NCBI GenBank assembly: GCA_964058845.1
Contig: CAXKVR010000031.1
Location: 62,001 to 126,000 of the forward strand
Reading direction: 5' to 3'
Length of the DNA stretch: 64,000 bases
Source: Carex sylvatica
Lineage: Eukaryota; Streptophyta; Magnoliopsida; Poales; Cyperaceae
The notes under the pieces are model-generated. The model did no database searches. It was not told where the DNA came from and saw only the letters and a program-made list of their open reading frames with translations. Below, piece after piece: positions 1 through 9,770 of this stretch. Every line of letters starts with the position of its first letter. The stretch's first letter is position 1. The position numbers were made by a program, and so were the translations under genes.

Positions 1-379
1 AAATGGCGATCTAACGTGTGCAACTAATTAACCACCTTAATTTCTCTTCTTAACAGAATATTCAAGGTTTAATATATATCTCCTACTGTTCTACCAGTTA
101 ATTAATTAATTACCCTATTACAAGTTACTCTCAACTGATTGATTTACTTTTATTCCAAATGAATACAGACACATATGAAGACACAGGAAGATATATAAAT
201 GAATAACCACGCCTCTTTTATTCCAAATTAATACATCTAACAAATTAAATAATGTATATGAGATCCAATAAAAAAAAGTATATAAAAAACAAGGATGAAG
301 CTATCCTACAACAATAAGTAGAGAGATGAAAAGAAAAGAAAAATCAATAGTATACATACACTGTCATGCAAGTGTCATT

Positions 380-1012
380 TCAAAATGCCAAAAGAGCAGC
401 CAATCCAAATACAAGCCCAGCACCAGCCATGACACTGGTGGCGGCCGAGTCTGGCGGGGAGCCACCTGGTGGTGATGCAACTGGAGAGATCGAACCAGAT
501 CCAGAGACCACGTTGATTTGTACTTTCTGACCGGCTGAGCAATGGCCGGTAAACCCGCAAATGAAGTATCTGGACCCCACTTCAGTGAGAGTGACGACGG
601 TGTTGCCATCAGTGTGTGTGGAGATCGGATTGGAGGTGTTGCACGAGTCGAAGTTCTCTGACGTCACCTCGAGCACGTCGTGTTCCGATGGGCTGTAGCT
701 GAAAGCTGAACAAAATATATATTGTGTAGCCGTTAATTTCATGAAACTATGTTTTGATACAAGTATATATATATTTCATTAAAGTTTAAGAATAAAACTT
801 TGAAATTTCATTAGAATTGAATTGTAGAGGAAAATAAATTTACTGAGAACATCGCCAACGTGGAACGTGTTAGATTCAGCCCACTGTGTCAAGTTGGTTT
901 GTAAATTCCATGAGCCACTTGGCGCACCGACCGTGTAGTTTGTAGCCATCGCCAGGTCGACAACCGCCACCAGTACCGCAACTGCCAGCAAAATTTTCGC
1001 CATTTTCGTCAT
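380..1012 (-). CDS. Phytocyanin (stellacyanin-like, Gln axial ligand), GPI-anchored
   Basis: Two exons, 1012-844 and 705-380, joined at GT-AG sites, give 164 residues. Seen: signal peptide 1-23, then a plastocyanin-like domain with type I copper ligands His65, Cys106, His111 and, at the axial position, Gln116; Cys78 and Cys112 form the expected disulfide pair. A Pro/Ser/Gly-rich linker (about 125-143) leads to a hydrophobic tail (148-164) typical of GPI attachment. Family knowledge: phytocyanins are small blue copper electron-transfer proteins of the cell surface; Gln in this place is the stellacyanin type. The start at 1012 is chosen because it aligns with the start of the paralogue at 3880-4586; an upstream in-frame ATG (1033) lacks a counterpart. 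A likely polyadenylation signal (AATAAA on the minus strand) is at 217-222. The partner redox protein cannot be read from sequence. Confidence 0.93.
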
Positions 1013-1113
1013 TGTAAATTTTGGAAGGAGCAAGCAGAGGAGTAGTTAGAGAAGAGATAGTGTTTAGACTAATTAATGGCTATATATGCGGTTTGGAATA
1101 GAGTTTGATGGTG

Positions 1114-1123
1114 TATTTATATA
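1114..1123 (-). promoter_or_regulatory. TATA box of the first phytocyanin gene
   Basis: On the minus strand the run reads TATATAAATA, about 100 bases before the start codon. The paralogue has TATAAATA at nearly the same distance (4685-4692), and both leaders share a purine-rich stretch reading GGAAGGAGCAAGCAGAGGAG on the plus strand, so the core promoter was duplicated with the gene. Confidence 0.7.
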
Positions 1124-1149
1124 TTGCATTGCATAGGATATATATAGAG

Positions 1150-2139
1150 GTCATGCATGGGACATGTTAAATGAAAATGGATATCCTATATGTCCGTCAG
1201 ATATTCAACAAGAGGCGGCTGTCAAATTGACCAAATTTCACCGTTTTCGTCGATTCTGCTTATTAAATTGATATATCATGGAAACATGCGGCATGTGATG
1301 CATGTCGATGACCAATATATCACGCTGTACACGCAGAATGAAGAGAATGTGAACAGATTTGCTTAATTTCATATTTTATTATTGTCATGTAGAAAACTTT
1401 TGGGCCAATTTAATTATCACTTGCAATTTTGGGCCTATTAACACCTAACGACCTTTTCTATGGCGACAATTACACATTTACGCCTTTTTACCATTTACGC
1501 CTAAGGCCTTTTGCATTTTTTATGGAAGCCTGAAATCAACATTTCGAAATTAAATGGAATGGATTTCGTACCAAACAAATAAGCTGAAGCTATCATTATC
1601 ATATTTGTTCAGTGAAAACGGTGAAACCTGCTTTCATGCATATTTTTTAAATTTATTTTAAAGAATGAGATGGAATTGACCCATCTCATGCGTTATTCAA
1701 TACCAAAAAATAAAAAAAGTCCAGACCGTTAAAAATAGATGTGTTCATTATATTAATAACTTTTTTTATATAATTTTATTTCATGTAATTTAAAAATTGA
1801 TCGCTTACCAATTAAAGTCGATGATAGTATATTAATTTTGTAATTAATTTCAAATCATTCAATAAATGAATCACGAGACAAGTCCTATCCGACAAACATA
1901 TCAATATCCTAATTTCTATTTGTTTTGACAAACTATGTCGTCATTACTGTTGTTTTCAAATAAATTATTATTACTTATTATATAATTTAACTATACAACC
2001 GCTTTTCAAACTTGTTTCGGAATAAAAAATATATATTGCGGAGATAATTTTATTTTTAAATTGAGTCAGTGACTATATATCAAATACAACTATACAAGAC
2101 AATGGTCTTTCTGTCTGTGTATCTATCTATCGATCGATC
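1150..2139. other. Intergenic, no gene seen
   Basis: AT-rich upstream sequence of the first phytocyanin gene. No reading frame, RNA gene or clear repeat could be supported on either strand. Confidence 0.6.
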
Positions 2140-2550
2140 GAGTAGAACTAGGGTGTTCTAAGTTCATCAAATTTTTTGGTGAATTCAAGTCTAAAATCTA
2201 TTAAATTGGCTTTAAATAACAAATTCAAACTGTTAAAATCCGTCTATCTTACGAGTAATATGTCTACATTTGAAAATTTTAAACATTCGAATAAATTTAG
2301 TACAAAGTCAATGGTAAAAAAATATTCAAAAAATGAATACATTAAAATTAATTTATTAACCTTCTAATTTTGACCACTTGACTTTGTACTAAATTAATTC
2401 GAATGTTTCAAATTTTCACATGTAGACACATCACTCGTAAGATAAACGGGTTTCAATGTTTGAATTCGTCATTTAAAGCCAATTTGACGAGTTTTAGACT
2501 TGAATTCACCAAGAAGCTCAATTAACTTAAAGAACACCCTAGTTCTACTC
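2140..2550. mobile_element. Foldback MITE, family F copy 1 (Mutator-like)
   Basis: The two halves are imperfect inverted copies of each other over about 190 bases and meet near 2350. The ends read GAGTAGAACTAGGGTGTTCT. The arms share a core with the elements at 11168-11510, 28663-29089 and 61110-61465: a block around TGACTTCAAATGACGAATC, then a block around CTTCACGAGTGATGTG, then AGTACAAAGTC. I could not find a target-site repeat for this copy. The 63-codon reading frame inside it is part of the stem, not a gene. Confidence 0.75.
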
Positions 2551-3019
2551 ATTAAATTAGATATACTTCATACTCATACCTTGATTTATATTTATTAAAT
2601 TTTATAATAATAAATGATTGATTCAAAGATTGATGTTTGGACTTGGTTTAGAAATTCGACATTTTGAAATTAAAAATGTTTGATGTATTTTTATATAATA
2701 TTTAAATTCTATGAAATTGATTTTTTGGACTATCTATATATCTATGTGTCCAACAATTATATTGAAAATTTTATTTTATTTTGAAAAATCAGTATTAATG
2801 TTGTCAAAATTATCCTTAAAATAACACGTGAATTTCTTTTCGGTTTGAATAGGTCCGTCATGGAGATTTACCGGATCCAGTCACACTGATAATTAACTAC
2901 TAATTACGGGATTTTAACGCGGGAAACTTGGTTCAACATTTTTTCTTAATTTTATTTTTTTCGACACAACTAGTTTGTGTACTAGTAATTTGACAATTTA
3001 ACAATATATGTGGTGTATG

Positions 3020-3478
3020 TAGAGTGGAAAAAATGGCACTACGGAGCCGGTTCCATCACGGAACAACACAGTATGTGTGTCAGTTACATGTCATACGTGA
3101 CTCGCGTATTCCTTGCTGTGACTATTCGCATGCTATGATCATCTTTTAAAACTTTGCCACGGCACGACACGTAAAAAATCTAGTCACGGCCCGGCACGTA
3201 GTCACGCGAGTCACGTGTAATTAGAACCATTAGATATTGATTAAATAGTGAATCTTGAATAAACTAACTTAAATTATGATTAAATGGTCACGCGAGTCAC
3301 GTGAGGCACGTTTGGTCATGGCATGTTTGGGCACGGCGTGACTTACGTGGCGTGACCACCCCTTGATATTTTAGTCACGATACGATACAGCACATAAAAA
3401 ATTAACTTGATCACGATACAACACGACACGTGACCAAAGTCACGACACGGTACGACAAGACACATTTTTTCCACTCTA
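3020..3478. mobile_element. hAT-type MITE with GGCACG/GACACG subterminal repeats
   Basis: Ends are TAGAGTGGAAAAAATG and its inverted copy. They are flanked by GGTGTATG (3012-3019) and GGTGTAAG (3479-3486), an 8-base target repeat with one change, as expected for hAT elements. The interior is dominated by short variants of CACGACACG and GTCACG in both orientations, like transposase-binding subterminal repeats. No coding capacity. Confidence 0.8.
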
Positions 3479-3879
3479 GGTGTAAGGCTGCTTCGAAACG
3501 GACCTGGTCTAACCCACCTAGCTCTCTTTTCTTAATTGAAATTCAAAATTTGGTATATCCTACTGTACCGTTAAAACAACATGACACGCCTAGCTAGAAT
3601 TAAGCTATGACAACTACCTCAAGAAACTTTTACAACCGATTGATTTAGTTTAAATTAGTTTCCCTAATTTAAATCGAATAGAAGCCTATGCGATAAGTCG
3701 TTCACAGTTTTCTTAAAAAAAAAAAAAAAATTGAATAGAGAATGAAGACACAGGAATGTATAGTAAATGAATAACCACGCCTCTTTTATTCCACATACAC
3801 ATCAAATAAATCAAGTATATAAATCATCCAATCAAAAAGGCAAAGAAAAAAAAATTAATACTGCCATATAAGTGTTATT

Positions 3880-4586
3880 TTAAAATGCCAAAAGTGCAGC
3901 CAATCCAAATACAAGCCCGGCGCCAACCGTGACACTGGAGGCGGCTGAGTCTGGAGTGGAGCCGCCAGGTGGAGATGTGGTGGGAGAGGTCGAACCAGGT
4001 GTGGAAGGGACAGAGGGTGACGATGTGGGCCCACCAGAAGTTGGTGCCGGTGAAGAAGAGGATCCGGAGACCGCGTTGATTTGTACTTTCATGCCTCCCG
4101 AACAGTGACCGGTAATTCCGCAAATGAAGTATCTGGTCCCCACTGCAGAGAGAGTAACCATGGTGTTGCCATCATTATGCGTGGCGATCGGGTTGGAGCT
4201 GGTGCACGAGTCGAAGTTTGCTTGTGTCACCTCGAGCACGTCGTGTTGAGACGAGCTGTAGCTGAAGGCTGCACCAAAAATAATGTAGCCGTTAGTTCAT
4301 GAAGCTATATTTAGATATAACTATTACATCAAAACTTTCAGCAATTGTGGATAATTAGCAATTAGGGACATATGTAAATAAAAAAGATTCAAATTTAAAA
4401 ATGCAAAAAGAACTTACTGAGAACATCGCCAGGGTGGAATGTGTTAGATTCAGACCACTGTGTGAAGTTGGTTTTTAGGTCCCACGAGCCAGTTGGTGAA
4501 CCGACTGTGTAGCTTGCAGCCATCGCTAGCTGAGCAATTGCCACCACTGCGACAAATGCCAGCAAAGTTTTTGCCATTTTTGCCAT
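3880..4586 (-). CDS. Phytocyanin (uclacyanin/plantacyanin-like, Met axial ligand), GPI-anchored
   Basis: Two exons, 4586-4418 and 4268-3880 (donor GTAAGT), give 185 residues. It is the tandem paralogue of the gene at 380-1012, with the same intron position and phase. Seen: signal peptide 1-23, copper ligands His65, Cys106, His111, and Met116 where the paralogue has Gln116; disulfide cysteines 78 and 112. The Ser/Pro/Thr-rich linker (125-164) is 21 residues longer than in the paralogue and looks like an arabinogalactan-type glycomodule. A hydrophobic GPI-type tail (169-185) ends the protein. AATAAA-type signal on the minus strand at 3785-3790. Family knowledge: Met in this place usually gives a higher reduction potential than Gln. 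Likely an extracellular, membrane-anchored electron carrier; the partner is unknown. Confidence 0.94.
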
Positions 4587-4684
4587 CGTAAAGATTTTAA
4601 ATTAAATGGAAAGGAAGGAGCAAGCAGAGGAGTTGATTAATTGTTTTGGTCTTAAAGGATAACTGCTAACAGAGTTTGAGGTTG

Positions 4685-4692
4685 TATTTATA
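4685..4692 (-). promoter_or_regulatory. TATA box of the second phytocyanin gene
   Basis: Minus-strand TATAAATA, 99 bases before the start codon, matched in place by the box of the paralogue. Confidence 0.7.
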
Positions 4693-4759
4693 TTGCATAT
4701 AGAATAGGTCATGGTAAAATTGAAATGGAAATAGGTGTGGGGGAGTAGTTGGATATTTG

Positions 4760-5971
4760 AAATCCAACAAGGCGGCTGAGAAATTGACTTTGACTTGTTC
4801 TCTTTTCCAATTAAATTGATATAACAAGGAAATTAACATGCGGCATTTCGATCACCAATCACGCCGACTTGTATGAAGAATTAACGAAAGGGTATTCAGG
4901 AATCAGGAGATGTCACCCAGGCACCTTGCTGACAAAATCCTAATGGTTGGAAAATCATGGAAAGAATATGGCTAGAGGGTAATCGGGATGGAAGGATGGA
5001 AGGAAGGATGAGTGGGTAGCATGATACTGCAAGGTATCAGATACTCAGTTTTGTATCTAATGGAAAAATGTAATTTTATCTTGTTGAGGGTCTGTTTTGT
5101 AAATACTCTTATCAATAAAAATCTTTGGCAGCCACTGCCAATTTTTCAAAAAAAAGAATGTGAACACATTTGCTTCGATTCACTTCACTTCATATTGTTC
5201 TTTTTTTTTCTTTTTTTTTCATACATGCATCAAAGTCACAACAATTGTTGCTTCCTCCACCAACTAGTGTTGACCGTAAGAATGGGTCGGATTCGAAATG
5301 AGAACATTTCAATCTAAAATGTAAAGCAATCGCAAATATTGACGTCATAATTATAATTTCATATACATTCATTGCTAAATTCTCACATCAGCTTACAATT
5401 GACAGTAATAATAATCAGGAAAATTTTCAATTGGGACATAACAACTTGCCAGGAAATGATAAATGAAGATTATATCTCCATCTCAATCAATGAATCTTTC
5501 TTAGTTCTCCTTCTGTTTTTTCCTTCTTCAAAATTATTTTTACTGAAATCCATCTAATTTAGTATGAAATTTTTTATCCCCACTTTGCCCTTATCAATAA
5601 AGTTAAATGATTGAATTTTTTACACTAATTTTTCAGAAAGACATAAAACTAATTTTTTATTCTTATTTTTATTCTTTCTGCTATATGTGGTTGTTTATCT
5701 GAACAGCTTGACTTTTGAAACTTTCAAATGAATTGACATGATACATCAGAGTAGAAAAAGATGGATTAAATGATTAAAAAAAATTCAAAATAATACAAGG
5801 TCGGAATTTTTTATGCCCACGTTACCTGAACAATGACGTTATCACGTAAAATAAAAAGAAATTAAAATATAATACTAAGCAAGAACAATGAGATCATGAT
5901 ATGCATTGAAAATACTACGCACGAACACTATACATATATTTATTCAGTAACAATTATGGTCACAAGATTTT
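4760..5971. other. Intergenic, no gene seen
   Basis: Contains a short GGAA/GGAT-rich run near 4985-5010 and poly-T runs near 5200-5220. No supported coding or RNA gene. Confidence 0.55.
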
Positions 5972-8380
5972 CGAATTAAATTTGAATAATTTTTTTTTTT
6001 GTGATGCTGAACCGAACACTGAATTATTCGGTTGACCAAATTTTGATCGAATAATTCGCGAATTTTATGATTTTTTTTTCTGAATTTTACAAATTATTTG
6101 CGAATTTTTCTGAAATTTTTTTTCAATTTTTTTTTCTCTCTGGTAGGATTGAGATCTCTGACCCGGATAATTTTGAATCATTCTTGAATTATACCCAAAT
6201 TATTCTTGAATCACAAAATTTTAACATTACTGAACCGAATCCGAATAATTATTTTGTCACTGTGTTAACAACCGCACTTGTGATCCCAACACCACAGCAT
6301 CTATCAGTGAAATATCATATTTTATTTGTTGTTGGGATCTGGACAACAGATACATTGCAATATAATTTTTAATTAATTTTTAAATTTTGGAAAATAAAAA
6401 ATTAATAGAGCGTATTGTTGGACTTAAATTGACTGTGTATCAAGTTTCATGTAATTTAGATATTATTGATATTCCATCAAATATCGTTACAAATATCCAC
6501 AGTTGTGAGTTCAAAGTTGTTTGATGAATTTTTTATTTTTTATGCATCATATAAAATCATATAGTTCATATATTAATAGTTGGATTTTAGAATTATAAAT
6601 TAATTTTGATCATCCTAAAAAAAAAAAATAATGATTCCGACCTTTTTTTTTCTTCATAGTTCATCCCAAGTCAAAAAATTTGTCGTTTATTCATAATGCC
6701 TCCGAAATTGAAAAGGGCCAAATTTGATAAATTTTTTTATAAATCATATCATAATTAGAAAAAATATTTTGTATTAAACCAACCTAATTATGTTTTTTTT
6801 TTTACAAAAATTATAAGAACCGAAATGTCATCTAGGTCTTGAAATTTTTTTTTGAGACCAAAATTACAATTCGGTCCTAGATATTTTTAAAAAACTTCAA
6901 CGTATTTTTTTTTACGAAATATGTGAAAACGGATGTGACCAAAATGGCAATTCGGTTTCAAAAAAAAAAAAGGATCTAAATGACATCTCGGTTCTTATGA
7001 TTTTTGTAAAAAAATTAAGCAATCAAGCTAGTTTGATAAATTTTATTTATTTATGGTTTCTAAAAAAATTTGATATCTAATCAATTACTCTTTGTACTTC
7101 ATTAAATAAGATTTATGAAAATTTTCTCAAAATTTATTTCTTTAGAGTTGCGGTTGGTTCAATCAACCTGGATTGAACTAGTAACTTTTTTTTGTTAGAG
7201 TCAATTGAACTAGTCTTTGATTCTATCAAAACCTTCCTTCCATTAACACGTAAAACTATTTAGATGATGCCTACGGGCAATTATGGCAAAAATAAATAAA
7301 TATTGAGACAATGACTTGATGCTTATATGGCACTCGAACAATATCTTGGTGCTGACATGGCATGATGCTTAGATAATTGATGACGTATCAATGCTAATTG
7401 ACGAACTTGGAGTTCAGTTTTAATTTCTAAATCTTATTATTCGAGTCATTTTGAGTTTGGATAATTTTATATTCAAATACTTAATAGTTTGGAAATTTAT
7501 TTACATATTTTTAAGGTCCGGTTAATTACGATTTTTTTTTTTAATTTGGATATATTAGCGTCGGATTATAATGTCTTTTTATTGGATGGGTTGTTTTCGG
7601 TCGGTACCAGGTCTAGTTATACATTATGTTTAACCTTTCAATTAGGAATTTGTATCCTCTGCATTAATTCAAAAATGAATCTTTTGAGTTAATGCAACTG
7701 GATCATCTGATTAGTTTTAAAATTTGTGAATCACCTGATTAGTTTTAAAATTTGTGTGATCTACGCTAATAATAAAGACCCTCTATATTTTAGAGAGAAA
7801 TCAGATGATATGTAATAATACAAAAGATGCTCTTTTGAGTTAATGGCAAGACAATTCATATTGTTCGACTGTTCGTGGAGTGTAACATCAAGTTGTACTT
7901 TTCAGTTAGGTCCAAGTCAACTAACTTTTGCTGTTTAGAAGCTTCTAATTTATGACTTTTGTATCTTTGTGCGCGTGACGCTGGAGGTACCCATTAGAAA
8001 ATTGAATAAATGCAGCTCTATTTTTCACAGCTGCTTCTTTATAGTTGGCTTTGTAGCGAGTCGTTCAATCACAAACTCAAATACATAAGACACAGTGACA
8101 AATGAATTATTCGGGTTCAGTTTGACGAGGTTGAATTTAATTTAGGATTAATTCAGGTATATTTGAAAATGATTCGGAATTATCCGAATTAGAGCAAAAA
8201 CCAAAAAATAATATTCTCGGAAAAATTTGGAAAAAATTAGCAAATAATTAGTAAAATTTGGAAAAAAAATAGTAAAATTCACGAATTATTAGAGTTTAAT
8301 TAGTTCAAAGTTCGATCAACCGAATAATTTGATATTCAATTCAAACATCATTAAAAAACAAATTATTCAAATTTAATTGG
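5972..8380. mobile_element. 2.4-kb element with about 290-base inverted arms
   Basis: The arm 5972-6265 reappears inverted at 8088-8380. Shared landmarks in order are AATTAAATTTGAATAATT, ATTATTCGGTTGA, AATTCGCGAATTTTA-like, CCGAATAATT and, at the inner end, TTTGTCACTGTGT. The interior has no recognisable protein. Either it is one non-autonomous transposon with long terminal arms, or two copies of one repeat in opposite orientation; the fact that both arms stop at the same inner motif favours the first only weakly. No target-site repeat found. Confidence 0.6.
6795..7015. repeat. Small foldback inside the 2.4-kb element
   Basis: The left half, with ACAAAAATTATAAGAACCGA followed by AATGTCATCTAGGTC, returns inverted on the right as GATCTAAATGACATCTCGGT followed by TCTTATGATTTTTGT. 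This is a nested MITE-like hairpin without coding capacity. Confidence 0.65.
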
Positions 8381-9770
8381 AGAATAGTGTGACTATGCAC
8401 AAAGATCATTACTTCAAACTCCATTTAGTGAGTCCCATTTCCGCGTATCTTATTTATTGATTAGGCCCACATTGAAATGTTATCGGCCCATATTGATCAA
8501 TTAGCCCACGGGCCTTGTGAGCTGAAGAACAATTGTTTGATTCCGGCCCGAGAAAAACCAAAACGAACCTTCCCCTTTCAAACCTTGATAGTATCATATT
8601 TTATGCATGATACCTTTGTGTAATGACCATTATATAATTTACTATATATTACATAACAAATTTGGTGCAAAAGACTGTTATCTTATAAGAAGTTGTTATG
8701 GTCCTGTATTTAAAGCTATAATGAACGTTTACAACAACAGCAGCAAAAATCCTAAGAAAAGAAGGATAATAATATAAAGGGAAAAAATTAACAAATCAAT
8801 AGAAACAAAAGAGTTACAGCTGAAATCTGTGCTTTGTTGTATGTCATTTTTATCTTTACAAAAGAAGTATAAGTTTTCTGTTAAAAGAAAAAACATTAAA
8901 GGAATGTGTTGGTATAATAAGAAAGAAGGAAAAAACGAAGAGAATACTTTGCTTGCTTCTCTATAACTGTGCGGATAATTTCTTAGTATTGTTGTCTTGA
9001 TTGTTGGGTTGGTCCAGTTTATGAAACCAGATTGGTTTTTGGTTACAAAAAGTTCCTGCGTGTAAGATAAAATAGGTTCATATATCATAAATCATGATCT
9101 TCCAAAATTAAATGACTAAAACCACTACTGTAAAATACCAGTACCGCCGCTTATCAGCGCAGTACTAGGCTATATATTGCCTTATGTTTCTATTGTGTTT
9201 TCATTCCAGACCTTGATGATGAAGTCTAGTTAACCAATTTGATGCAACCAAACACCATACTGGCCAAGAATTAAATTTGCTGATAAAAAGTTTGGGTTAA
9301 AAAAGATCCCGACCAATAGCCAGCCTATACATGTCTAGTGCTACCTGTTGAAACTAGAATCTTAGTGGTACCAGACTCAGTAGCATGATATTGTGAGGTA
9401 CCGGATCATCAGAATGCAAACTTGAGAAAGAAAAAATAGTTTAAAAATAACATACCTATGTGCGCATGGCGATCAATTCACCTTCTTTGCATTCCCTAAT
9501 ATCTACCTTCATCTTATATTCAGTTGAAGATGGTAATACATCACAACAATGCCTCCTTAGCGGCTATATTTTTTAAAAACAAGAAATCAATAATTTAGTT
9601 AATTCATCAGTTAATAAATTCCAACAAAATACCATAGCTTAAATCTCAGGTTGATATTAGCTCTGACTGTAGACAGACTTGTACAATTACAATATGGAGT
9701 GATTCCATGTCCTCTTTTGCTTTGTCCAAATAGTTTATAGAGGGTTCACTAATAGTAACATAAAAAAGTT
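8381..9770. other. Intergenic, downstream of the glycosyltransferase gene
   Basis: AT-rich. A 119-codon open frame on the minus strand (8729-9088) is hydrophobic by base composition and has no recognisable family features; I do not call it a gene. The last few hundred bases must hold the 3-prime UTR of the gene ending at 9771. Confidence 0.5.

Larger units (their letters stand above)
180..4760. repeat. Tandem gene duplication carrying the two phytocyanin genes
   Basis: Blocks near 150-1140 and 3720-4700 match in order: the 3-prime flank (a shared stretch containing GAATAACCACGCCTCTTTTA at 201 and 3770), both exons, the intron position, the leader and the TATA box. The offset is about 3.57 kb. 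The material between the copies holds later transposon insertions (2140-2550, 3020-3478), so the original unit was shorter. Confidence 0.85.

Noticed and set aside
1013..1033. Upstream in-frame ATG for the first phytocyanin
   Set aside because: It would add seven residues before the signal peptide; the paralogue starts at the position matching 1012.
8729..9088. 119-codon minus-strand frame
   Set aside because: Leu/Phe-rich from AT bias, no domain, no promoter or splice support.
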